From Actinomycetes bacterium (GTDB lineage: Bacteria > Actinomycetota > Actinomycetes > Propionibacteriales > Nocardioidaceae): a stretch of DNA of 9,269 bases. A program made the translations under genes and the position numbers. The stretch lies in the NCBI GenBank assembly GCA_023460975.1, contig JAEWOG010000035.1:1-9269 (forward strand), in the 5' to 3' direction. The notes under the pieces are model-generated. The model was not told the origin of the DNA. It ran no database searches and saw nothing but the letters and a program-made list of their open reading frames with translations. Positions 1 to 5,403 of this stretch are shown piece by piece. Positions within the stretch are counted from its first letter, which is position 1, and every line of letters begins with the position of its first letter.

Positions 1-554
1 TCCTGCAGGAGTACCCGATCGAGCAGTACGTCCGCGACGCCAAGATCGACACCCTCTACGAGGGCACCACCGCCATCCAGGGCCAGGACTTCTTCTTCCG
101 CAAGATCGTCAAGGACCAGGGCAAGGCACTGGGCCACCTCGCCGGCGAGATGCAGGCGTACGTCACCGACGAGGGCGCCGCCGAACTCGCGGGCGAGCGC
201 GCACTCCTGGCCCGCGGCATCGACGACGCCCAGGCGCTGGTCACGGCGATGATCAACGACCTCATGTCTGCTCAGGACGAGATCAAGAACGTCTACAAGG
301 TGGGCCTCAACACCACCCGCCTCCTGATCGCACTCGGCGACGTCGTCTGCGCCTGGCTCCTCCTGCGCGGGGCCGAGATCGCCGTCGCTCGCCTGGCCGA
401 GGGCGTCACGGGCGCCGACAAGGCGTTCTACGAGGGCAAGATCCAGGCGGCGAAGTTCTTCGCGCGTACCAACCTCCCCCGCGTCGCCGCCGAGCGCGCG
501 ATCGGCGAGGCCGTGGACCTTGAGCTCATGGAGATGGACGAAGCAGCCTTCTGA
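1..554 (+). CDS. Acyl-CoA dehydrogenase, FadE5-like, C-terminal part (5' end outside window)
   Basis: This is the last 183 residues of an FAD-dependent acyl-CoA dehydrogenase, the enzyme that makes the first (alpha,beta) double bond in fatty acyl-CoA beta-oxidation in the cytoplasm. The frame is open from base 3 and ends at TGA 552-554. The motif YEGTTAIQ lies at bases 57-80. Its Glu (codon 60-62) sits where the catalytic base of this family sits (Glu376 of medium-chain acyl-CoA dehydrogenase). It is followed by QDFFFRKIVKD and then about 150 residues of helical sequence ending in MEMDEAAF. That extra C-terminal domain, beyond the usual fold of about 380 residues, is typical of the long (about 600 residues) mycobacterial FadE5 type. 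Substrate length cannot be read from this part. The gene converges on the DadA-like gene across the repeat-filled region 555-1225. Family assignment is secure; the FadE5 subtype is likely. Confidence 0.9.
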   Translation, partial: LQEYPIEQYVRDAKIDTLYEGTTAIQGQDFFFRKIVKDQGKALGHLAGEMQAYVTDEGAAELAGERALLARGIDDAQALVTAMINDLMSAQDEIKNVYKVGLNTTRLLIALGDVVCAWLLLRGAEIAVARLAEGVTGADKAFYEGKIQAAKFFARTNLPRVAAERAIGEAVDLELMEMDEAAF

Positions 555-714
555 GCCTTCGGGCGTCATACGAACCCGCTGACCCCGGGATCGCGTCATA
601 CACAGTGACGCGGTCCCGGGGTTGCGTCATTCAAAGGGCTCTGTGGCTGGGCGGGCGTCATACGTACGCTGCTCGCCCGGCGGCGCGTCATACAAAGGCC
701 GCTCGCCCCGCGTC

Positions 715-758
715 GCGTCATACGAACCCGCACCCATACGTACGGATCCGTATGACAC
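715..758. repeat. 44-bp turn-around unit, copy 1 (inverted pair of elements)
   Basis: A forward element (GCGTCATAC, 715-723) faces a reverse element (GTATGACAC, 750-758). Between them is CACCCATACGTACGG followed by ATC, and TACGGATCCGTA (741-752) is a perfect 12-bp palindrome overlapping the reverse core. The unit at 876-919 has the same length, the same arrangement and a closely similar right half, so the point where orientation flips is itself a repeated module. Confidence 0.75.
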
Positions 759-875
759 CCGGCGAGCCAGCGGCGAAACGTATGACACAGGACCGGGCCA
801 GGCCGGCTCGTATGACACACGCCCCGTACGGGCCCCCGACGCCTCGCGTCATACACAACGGCCCGCACCCGGCAC

Positions 876-919
876 GCGTCATACAAAGCCACACCAATAC
901 GTACGGGTTCGTATGACGC
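876..919. repeat. 44-bp turn-around unit, copy 2 (inverted pair of elements)
   Basis: Forward element GCGTCATAC (876-884) faces reverse element GTATGACGC (911-919), with CACCAATACGTACGG in between. It matches copy 1 at 715-758 in length and in the right half; the main differences are CCA for CCC before ATACGTACGG, and GTT for ATC before the reverse core. Confidence 0.75.
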
Positions 920-981
920 GGAGCCCGGGCCAGGCCGGCTCGTATAACGCGGAGCCCCGGCCAGGCCGGTTCGTATGACGC
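920..981 (-). repeat. Two near-identical 31-bp tandem units at the right end of the array
   Basis: Read on the minus strand, 981-951 and 950-920 are both GCGTYATACGARCCGGCCTG followed by GCCSGGGCTCC. They differ at three positions in 31, including the core change GTCATAC to GTTATAC in the inner copy. A further partial copy sharing CGAGCCGGCCTGGCCCGG lies at 789-818. The likeness is far higher than among the other units and suggests recent unit duplication. Confidence 0.85.
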
Positions 982-1019
982 AACCTCGGGCGAGTGCGAA
1001 GAAAGAAGCAGCAGGGCCG

Positions 1020-1060
1020 CCCCGGATCGAGCGCCCCGGATCGAGCGCCCGGATCGAGTC
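1020..1060 (+). repeat. Three tandem units of CCCCGGATCGAGCG
   Basis: Units are 1020-1033 and 1034-1047 (identical, 14 bp) and 1048-1060 (13 bp, one C fewer and ending TC). A fourth start, CCCCGGA, follows at 1060-1066 before the pattern is lost. The unit is unrelated to the GTCATAC element. It may be simple slippage or a small protein-binding repeat. Confidence 0.8.
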
Positions 1061-1084
1061 CCCGGACCACTACCCGGAAATAGG

Positions 1085-1118
1085 TGAACCCGCGGCGTCT
1101 CGGGTCACCGCGGGTTCA
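1085..1118. terminator. Perfect 11-bp stem-loop, possible bidirectional terminator
   Basis: TGAACCCGCGG (1085-1095) is the exact reverse complement of CCGCGGGTTCA (1108-1118), with a 12-nt loop. It lies between the convergent acyl-CoA dehydrogenase and DadA-like genes, where a shared terminator would be expected. Neither side has a proper U-run (the plus side continues AGAGGAA, the minus side CCTATTTCC), as is common for actinobacterial terminator hairpins. It could instead be a protein-binding palindrome. Confidence 0.5.
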
Positions 1119-1157
1119 AGAGGAACAGTACGGGCGCCTCCCAAACCTCCGCAGCGG

Positions 1158-1187
1158 ATTACCAACTTTCGGTACAAAAACTTTCAA
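1158..1187 (-). promoter_or_regulatory. Promoter-like pair pointing into the repeat array
   Basis: On the minus strand TTGAAA (1187-1182, one mismatch to TTGACA) is followed after 18 bp by GGTAAT (1163-1158, four of six matches to TATAAT). The patch 1158-1197 is clearly poorer in GC than its surroundings and carries AACTTTC twice on the plus strand (1164-1170 and 1179-1185). A transcript from here would start near 1151 and run left through the hairpin and the whole array. It points away from any start codon, so it is either an RNA promoter or a chance match. Confidence 0.3.
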
Positions 1188-1207
1188 TCGGTCTAGACAT
1201 GGCCTCC

Positions 1208-1230
1208 GCTGAGGCGCGGACACCCTCAGC
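1208..1230 (-). terminator. Small hairpin over the DadA-like stop codon
   Basis: GCTGAGG (1208-1214) and CCTCAGC (1224-1230) form a 7-bp stem with a 9-nt loop, and the stop codon of the minus-strand gene (1228-1226) lies in one arm. A competing 5-bp stem, GCCTC/GAGGC, lies at 1202-1215. No U-run follows directly. It may help to end the transcript, but the support is weak. Confidence 0.3.
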
Positions 1231-2473
1231 GAAGCGGGTCGAACGGGGCCAACTGTCGCGGCGCGACCCCGGTCACGATGGCTTCGGCCAGCAGCTCCCC
1301 GGTGACCGGCCCGAGCGTGATGCCCCACATTCCGTGCCCGCCGGCCACGTGCACCCGCGGGGAGCGGGTACGGCCGACCAGCGGCAGGCCGTCTCGCGTG
1401 CACGGGCGCGAGCCCACCCACTCGTCCTGGCGCTCATCGAGGTCCGCGCCGCTGAGCAGCGGTCGAGCCGCGTTGACGATCGCGGCGATGCGGCGCTGGT
1501 CCAGCGGCGCCTCCGGCCGCCGGAACTCCATCATGCCGGCCACCCGCAGCCGGTCGCCGAGCGGCGTGCAGGCCACGCGAGCCGCCGGGAAGTAGACGGG
1601 CCCCGAAGGCACGTGCTCGATCGGCACGCTGAAGCTGTACCCACGACCGGCCTGGACGACGAGCTTGATGCCGAAGTCATCCGCCAGAGCGTTGAGGTGC
1701 GCGCCCGAGGCGATCACCACGGCGTCGTAGGTGTGCTCCCCCGCCTCCGTGGTGAGTCGGACGGCGCCACCGGAGTCAACGACGCTGCGCACGTCGCTGC
1801 CCTCGAGGATCTGCACCCCGATCTCGCGAGCCGAGGCGGCGAGCGCCTCCACGTACGCGCCGGGGTTGATGAAGCGCTGGTCGTGCAGCAGGATCGCTGC
1901 CCCGATGGCGCCCGACAGGGCCGGCTCGACCTGGCGCGCACCGTCGCCCGAGAGGACGTCGAAGGTGATGTCCTGCCCGGCCGCGTGGATCTGCTCGATC
2001 TCCTCGAGCAGGGTCGTGCGCTGGGCCTCGGTCCGGTACGCCGCGACGAAGGTCTTGGCGTCGTACGTCGGCGCCGCCACGCCACCCTCACCGAGGCGGT
2101 CGAAGGCCCCCAGCGCGAGGTCGTTGACCCCGATCAAGGCCTCCATCGCCGTACGCCAGCGCGAGGCCGTGCTGTGCCGGGCGAAGCCGAGGAGGAACCG
2201 CAGGAGTCGCCGGTCGGCGCTCGGGGGGATGTAGAGCGGCGAGGACGGGCTCACCAGCGCACGAATGCCCGAGCGCAGCACAGCCGGCTCCGGGAGCGGG
2301 GTGGCGATGCCGGGGGTCAGCCAGCCGGCGTTGCCCCAGGAGGCTCCAGCCGCGACGCCGACCTTGTCGTGGACGGTGACCTCGAGTCCCCGCTGACGCA
2401 GGTGCCACGCCGTGGCAAGGCCGACCATCCCGGCCCCGATGACACCGACCCGCTGAGGCTGCTGAGCATTCAT
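1226..2473 (-). CDS. DadA-like FAD-dependent D-amino-acid dehydrogenase/oxidoreductase
   Basis: A 415-residue flavoprotein of the DAO superfamily, expected to oxidise the C-N bond of an amino acid or amine to an imine and pass the electrons from FAD to an acceptor. The Rossmann motif GAGMVG is at residues 13-18, the ribose-binding acid is D36, and ASWGNAG (44-50) matches the NAG motif of DadA proteins. The C-terminal FAD/substrate segment GSRPCTRDGLPLVG followed by GGHGMWG (about 354-384) is also typical. Length fits DadA (about 415-430). The ATG at 2473 puts the Rossmann strand at residue 9; the in-frame extension upstream to 2704 runs through the divergent gene and was rejected. No strong Shine-Dalgarno precedes this ATG. 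The divergent PucR-type gene is probably its regulator. The substrate is not known; D-amino acids are the default, with sarcosine- or hydroxyproline-type substrates possible. Confidence 0.85.
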   Translation of the reverse strand: MNAQQPQRVGVIGAGMVGLATAWHLRQRGLEVTVHDKVGVAAGASWGNAGWLTPGIATPLPEPAVLRSGIRALVSPSSPLYIPPSADRRLLRFLLGFARHSTASRWRTAMEALIGVNDLALGAFDRLGEGGVAAPTYDAKTFVAAYRTEAQRTTLLEEIEQIHAAGQDITFDVLSGDGARQVEPALSGAIGAAILLHDQRFINPGAYVEALAASAREIGVQILEGSDVRSVVDSGGAVRLTTEAGEHTYDAVVIASGAHLNALADDFGIKLVVQAGRGYSFSVPIEHVPSGPVYFPAARVACTPLGDRLRVAGMMEFRRPEAPLDQRRIAAIVNAARPLLSGADLDERQDEWVGSRPCTRDGLPLVGRTRSPRVHVAGGHGMWGITLGPVTGELLAEAIVTGVAPRQLAPFDPLR

Positions 2474-2505
2474 GGCACGAGCATGGGCCCGAACCACCCG
2501 GTAGC

Positions 2506-2550
2506 GATTGTCGATCTGCCACAATCCAGAGGCATCCAATTGTCCGAATC
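2506..2550. promoter_or_regulatory. Operator candidate between the divergent oxidase and pucR-type genes
   Basis: The 92-bp gap holds GATTGT (2506-2511) and its reverse complement ACAATC (2521-2526), 9 bp apart, and a further ATTGTCCGAATC (2539-2550) that resembles ATTGTCGATC (2507-2516). So the same ATTGT half-site occurs three times, two direct and one inverted. It lies 16 bp before the regulator's ATG and 33 bp before the oxidase's ATG, as expected of a site from which a PucR-type protein could control both genes. The assignment rests on position and symmetry only. Confidence 0.45.
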
Positions 2551-2565
2551 TCACACGGAGCACCG

Positions 2566-4098
2566 ATGGAGCCCGACCCCCACGCACTGCCAAGCGCGGC
2601 CCGTCTCGTACCCGCGCTCCCCGTCGCCGTCCTCGAGGTGGTCGTCGAGGGCGAGGCGCGGCCCGTGACGGCACTCGAGATCGTCGAGCCCGACGACCCG
2701 ACACCCCTCGAACCCGGCGACCTCGGCCTCCTCGTCGGCGCCACCACCCCCGACGCAGCGCTGGGCCACCTCGCCCACGCAGCCCGAGCCGGCGGGATCG
2801 TCGCCCGCCGCACGATCACCACCGATGAGCGAGTCCGGGCTGCCTGCCGCGAGCGCGGCCTCCCCCTCCTCGCACTGGCCGACGACGCGACGTGGAGCCA
2901 GGCCCTCGGCCTGCTCCGGACGGCGCTGGACCAGGCCCGCACCCCCGACGGCGGGCAGGACCCGTACGCGGACCTGTTCACCTTGGCCGACCGGGTCGCC
3001 GCGATCCTCGACACCCCCGTCACGATCGAGGACGCCCAGTCGCGCGTGCTCGCCTACTCCACCGGCCAACACGACGTCGACCCCGCCCGTACGTCGACGA
3101 TCGTGGGTCGCCGCGTGCCTCGGGCCGTACGGGACCACTTCCGCGGGCGCGGCGTCTTCCGGCGGTTGGCGACGTCGGACGAACCCATCCTGGTCCCCGC
3201 GGGGGCGGGCGGGATCCGGCCCCGCTTCGTCGTACCGGTCCGGGCCGGACAGGAGTGGCTCGGCTCGATGTGGGCCGTCGTGGACGGCGAGGTGAGCCCG
3301 GATCGGGCCGAGCAGGCGCGCGTCGCGGCCCAGGTCGTCGCACTGCACCTGCTCCGACTGCGCGCCCACCACGAGGTCCATGACCGCCTCCTCACCGCCC
3401 GTCTGCGGGCCACGCTGCGCGGCGAGGTCGACGCCGTCCCGGATGCGCTGGGCGAGGGTCCGTGGCGAGTGGTCGCGCTCGCCGGGCCGGTCGACGAGGT
3501 GCCGCCCGAGGACCGGCTCGCGATCTGGTCCGGCACCCTTCGTCGGCGCGGCTGGCGTCAGCCTCTGCTCGCCGACGTCGAGCGCGGGTTGCATGCCGTG
3601 GTCGCAGCCGACGGCGAGGGCCCCGGGTCGTGGGCCTGGCTTGCTCGCACGGTGGCCACGGAAGCCTCCCGCGTCAGCGGGTTGAGCGCCTTCGCGGGCG
3701 CCGCGGTCGACTCGCCCTCGCAGCTGGCCGCCTCGTGCGCGCAGTCCGCAGAGGTGCTCGCTTCGGGGACCGCCGGCCCCACGACGGTCGAGCACGCGTG
3801 GGCCGACCTGCTGGTGCTCCGCGGGACGCGGGTGGCGGGCGGTATGCCACTGCCCACGCCCGTACGCCATCTCGCCGCCCACGACGCACAGCACCACACC
3901 GCGTACGTGCCGACCCTGCTTGCGGTCCTCGACCACTGGGGCGACTCGGCCCGCGCGGCCAGCGCTCTGGGCGTGCACCCCAACACGGTGCGCAACCGGA
4001 CCGCCCAGATCCTGCGGCTGGTCGACCTCGACCCGTACGACCCCACCCAGCGCCTGGCGGCATGGCTGGATCTCAAGCAGTACCCCTCACGCGCCTGA
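2566..4098 (+). CDS. PucR-family transcriptional regulator
   Basis: A 510-residue DNA-binding regulator built like PucR of Bacillus subtilis and its many actinobacterial relatives, which respond to nitrogen-containing metabolites. Residues about 15-125 resemble the PucR N-terminal sensing domain (LEPGDLGLLVG, then ARAGGIVARR). The middle has a GAF-like stretch (LADRVAAILDTPVTIED onward). The end (about 451-505) is the PucR helix-turn-helix: LLAVLDHWGDSARAASALGV, then HPNTVRNR, then RLAAWLDLK. GGAG at 2557-2560 stands 5 nt before the ATG. It is divergent from the DadA-like gene, and the two share the ATTGTC sites at 2506-2550. The standard reading is autoregulation plus activation of the oxidase in response to its substrate. 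Its 3' end overlaps the convergent glycosyltransferase gene by 12 bp. Family is secure; target and ligand are inferred. Confidence 0.88.
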   Translation: MEPDPHALPSAARLVPALPVAVLEVVVEGEARPVTALEIVEPDDPTPLEPGDLGLLVGATTPDAALGHLAHAARAGGIVARRTITTDERVRAACRERGLPLLALADDATWSQALGLLRTALDQARTPDGGQDPYADLFTLADRVAAILDTPVTIEDAQSRVLAYSTGQHDVDPARTSTIVGRRVPRAVRDHFRGRGVFRRLATSDEPILVPAGAGGIRPRFVVPVRAGQEWLGSMWAVVDGEVSPDRAEQARVAAQVVALHLLRLRAHHEVHDRLLTARLRATLRGEVDAVPDALGEGPWRVVALAGPVDEVPPEDRLAIWSGTLRRRGWRQPLLADVERGLHAVVAADGEGPGSWAWLARTVATEASRVSGLSAFAGAAVDSPSQLAASCAQSAEVLASGTAGPTTVEHAWADLLVLRGTRVAGGMPLPTPVRHLAAHDAQHHTAYVPTLLAVLDHWGDSARAASALGVHPNTVRNRTAQILRLVDLDPYDPTQRLAAWLDLKQYPSRA

Positions 4099-4101
4099 GG
4101 G
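4084..4101. terminator. Palindrome holding both stop codons of two overlapping convergent genes
   Basis: CCCTCA (4084-4089) and TGAGGG (4096-4101) form a 6-bp stem with a 6-nt loop. The TGA of the plus-strand regulator (4096-4098) pairs with the complement of the TGA of the minus-strand glycosyltransferase (4089-4087). A short symmetrical hairpin of this kind could slow both transcripts. It has no U-run, so true termination is uncertain. Confidence 0.4.
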
Positions 4102-5361
4102 TCGCTCCTGGGCCTTCTGGCGGAACCACTCGCGTTCGATCCAGACCTGCTCCGCCTCAGCACGCTTCGCCTCGTACTGGTCGTGCAGTCGAGCTGCCGT
4201 CTGCCCCAGCACCGCCATCACCGGCTCGGGCTCGAGGCGCCCGAGAGCGAGCAGTGGGTTGATGAGCGAGTCGGCTGCGGCGCTCGGCGAGTTGTGCGCG
4301 CGTACGTGCTCCTCGAGCCTCGCCAACTTGAACCGGCCCTGTTCATCCAACTCCGCCCAGACCTCCTGAACCGTACGCGGCGCATAGTTGCGCCACCCGA
4401 ACGAGTCGGCCGCAGCCTTCTCGTAGCGGCGCAGCTTGAACACCGGCCCCAGCGGGCCACGGTCGTCGGGGGTGGTGCGGTAGAGGACCACCCGCGCCCC
4501 GGCACACGCGGCCTCCAGGGCGGTCAGTCCGGTGGCGAGCACCGTTCCTGCGCCGTGCATCCACGTGATCGGCTCCCAGGTCTGGCCGTGGAATCCGTAC
4601 GCGTCCTGAGGCAGGTGGGCGGCGCAGTACGCCTCGGCCTCGGCGCGCCACGGGCCGTCACCGACGACCTCGAGCACTGCGGGGAATCCGGCTGCGCGGC
4701 GCTCGGTCACGAGAGCGACCCCGGCTTCGACTTGGCTGCGCTTCTCCACCGACAGCCTGCCCAGGCACAGGACCCTGTTGATGTCGCCGGCCGGCTGCGA
4801 AGCGATGTCGTCGACGGGCACCGCGGGCACCAGCACACCGACGAAGGAGCGGTCCACGCCGAACGCCTCTGCGTATTCCTGCGCGTAGTTGGCACCGATC
4901 GTGCCGAGCGTCAGGCGGCCCGATGCGCACAGTGCCCGCACGATCTGCGAGGTCGTCTGCCACACCTCCTCCCCGACCCACGGGATGGTCCGGGGTGCCG
5001 AACTGTGGAGCGACAGCATGGTCGGGGCCACCGCGGCCAGGGCGGGCAGGGCGAACAGGGTCCGCCTGTCGAACACCTGCACGCACACATCCGTCGGCTC
5101 CAGCAGTCGGCCCACCTGGGCGAAGGCCTCGGCGCGCGCGTCCCAGTCGATCTGCGCCCACGCGATGCCGGCGCTCTCGTACCTGGGACGCCACTCTCCG
5201 TCCGGGGCCACCACGACGACCTCGTGACCGCGCTCGACGAGCACCTCGAGCATGGTCAGGTAGACCCGCGGCACGCCACCCATGTCGAAATCCCCGAGGA
5301 GGCAGACGACCCGCGGCAGATCCGATCCACTCTCGCGGGAGTGGGTGCGCGCACTGAGCAT
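4087..5361 (-). CDS. GT-B glycosyltransferase (group 1, GT4-like)
   Basis: A 424-residue cytoplasmic glycosyltransferase, expected to move a sugar from a nucleotide sugar to a glycan, lipid or wall polymer. The N-terminal acceptor half starts with VVCLLGDFDMGGVPRVYL (18-35), the usual glycine-rich loop. The donor half has CLGRLSVEKRSQ (199-210), EVVGDGPWR (231-239) and TGLTALEAACAG (277-288), all in family order. The second Glu of the family's E-x7-E motif is present (E283), but the position of the first is not acidic. The last 40 residues (LHDQYEAKRAEAEQVWIERE) look like a charged helix. No signal peptide or membrane segment is seen. TCTAAT ends 6 nt before the ATG, so the message may be leaderless. 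The gene has no glycan-pathway neighbours here, so acceptor and donor stay open. Confidence 0.8.
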   Translation of the reverse strand: MLSARTHSRESGSDLPRVVCLLGDFDMGGVPRVYLTMLEVLVERGHEVVVVAPDGEWRPRYESAGIAWAQIDWDARAEAFAQVGRLLEPTDVCVQVFDRRTLFALPALAAVAPTMLSLHSSAPRTIPWVGEEVWQTTSQIVRALCASGRLTLGTIGANYAQEYAEAFGVDRSFVGVLVPAVPVDDIASQPAGDINRVLCLGRLSVEKRSQVEAGVALVTERRAAGFPAVLEVVGDGPWRAEAEAYCAAHLPQDAYGFHGQTWEPITWMHGAGTVLATGLTALEAACAGARVVLYRTTPDDRGPLGPVFKLRRYEKAAADSFGWRNYAPRTVQEVWAELDEQGRFKLARLEEHVRAHNSPSAAADSLINPLLALGRLEPEPVMAVLGQTAARLHDQYEAKRAEAEQVWIEREWFRQKAQERPSGA

Positions 5362-5367
5362 GGGGGA

Positions 5368-5373
5368 ATTAGA
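5368..5373 (-). promoter_or_regulatory. Candidate -10 box for the glycosyltransferase gene (leaderless start)
   Basis: On the minus strand TCTAAT (5373-5368) matches TATAAT in five of six bases and ends 6 nt before the ATG at 5361. Only CCCCC and a few other bases lie between, with no Shine-Dalgarno. A start of transcription at or next to the A of ATG is therefore likely. No good -35 box is seen. The gene would be transcribed separately from the FAD oxidoreductase gene that ends 42 bp upstream. Confidence 0.4.
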
Positions 5374-5403
5374 CCACCGCGAGCTCCCCCTGCACAGGAT
5401 GCT

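Larger units (their letters stand above)
563..981. repeat. Phased array of 14 GYGTCATACRAA elements in two mirrored blocks
   Basis: The core GTCATAC occurs on the plus strand at 565, 595, 657, 687, 717, 848 and 878, with a one-base variant GTCATTC at 626. On the minus strand (seen as GTATGAC) it occurs at 750, 780, 810, 911 and 973, with a variant GTATAAC at 942. Start-to-start steps are 30, 31, 31, 30, 30, 33, 30, 30, 38, 30, 33, 31 and 31 bp. The core is preceded by GC or GT and often followed by GAAC, CAAA or GAGC. The 18-21 bp between cores are GC-rich and mostly differ. Orientation runs six forward then three reverse (563-818), a 27-bp gap, then two forward and three reverse (846-981). 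I saw the core nowhere else in the window. Function is unknown; a protein-binding array, a structured RNA or a repeat family are all possible. Confidence 0.9.
555..1225. other. Gene-free region between convergent genes, mostly ordered repeats
   Basis: This 671-bp gap separates the ends of a plus-strand and a minus-strand gene, so it should not need promoters for either neighbour. No frame in it has a ribosome-binding site or a recognisable protein. From left to right it holds the 14-copy GTCATAC array (563-981), a purine-rich spacer (about 997-1015), three 13-14 bp tandem units (1020-1060), an 11-bp hairpin (1085-1118), an AT-rich patch with a promoter-like pair on the minus strand (1158-1187), an 8-bp palindrome GTCTAGAC (1191-1198) and a small hairpin over the DadA-like stop codon. 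At this size and order the gap is unusual for a compact actinobacterial genome. Confidence 0.85.

Noticed and set aside
596..978. Proteins with about 10-residue periodic repeats read through the array on both strands
   Set aside because: Periodicity follows from the 30-bp DNA repeat, but the 31- and 33-bp steps break the frame. No ribosome-binding site is seen and several overlapping frames look equally good, so these are by-products of the repeat.
563..981. CRISPR array
   Set aside because: The conserved part is only 9-12 bp, it occurs in both orientations, and some inter-core sequences are duplicated. CRISPR repeats are longer, same-oriented and have unique spacers; no cas gene is near.
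555..1225. Insertion sequence or integron cassette remnant
   Set aside because: No transposase or integrase fragment, no target duplication and no attC-type core were found; the inverted repeats present are internal to the array or form the small hairpins described.
1199..2668. 489-residue plus-strand frame opposite the DadA-like gene
   Set aside because: Antisense shadow of a GC-rich gene; no domain, mostly Arg/Gly/Pro/Ala, and it runs through the divergent control region into the pucR-type gene.
2474..2704. N-terminal extension of the DadA-like protein
   Set aside because: It would overlap the divergent regulator gene and its operator, and puts 77 arginine-rich residues before the FAD strand that normally starts near residue 5.
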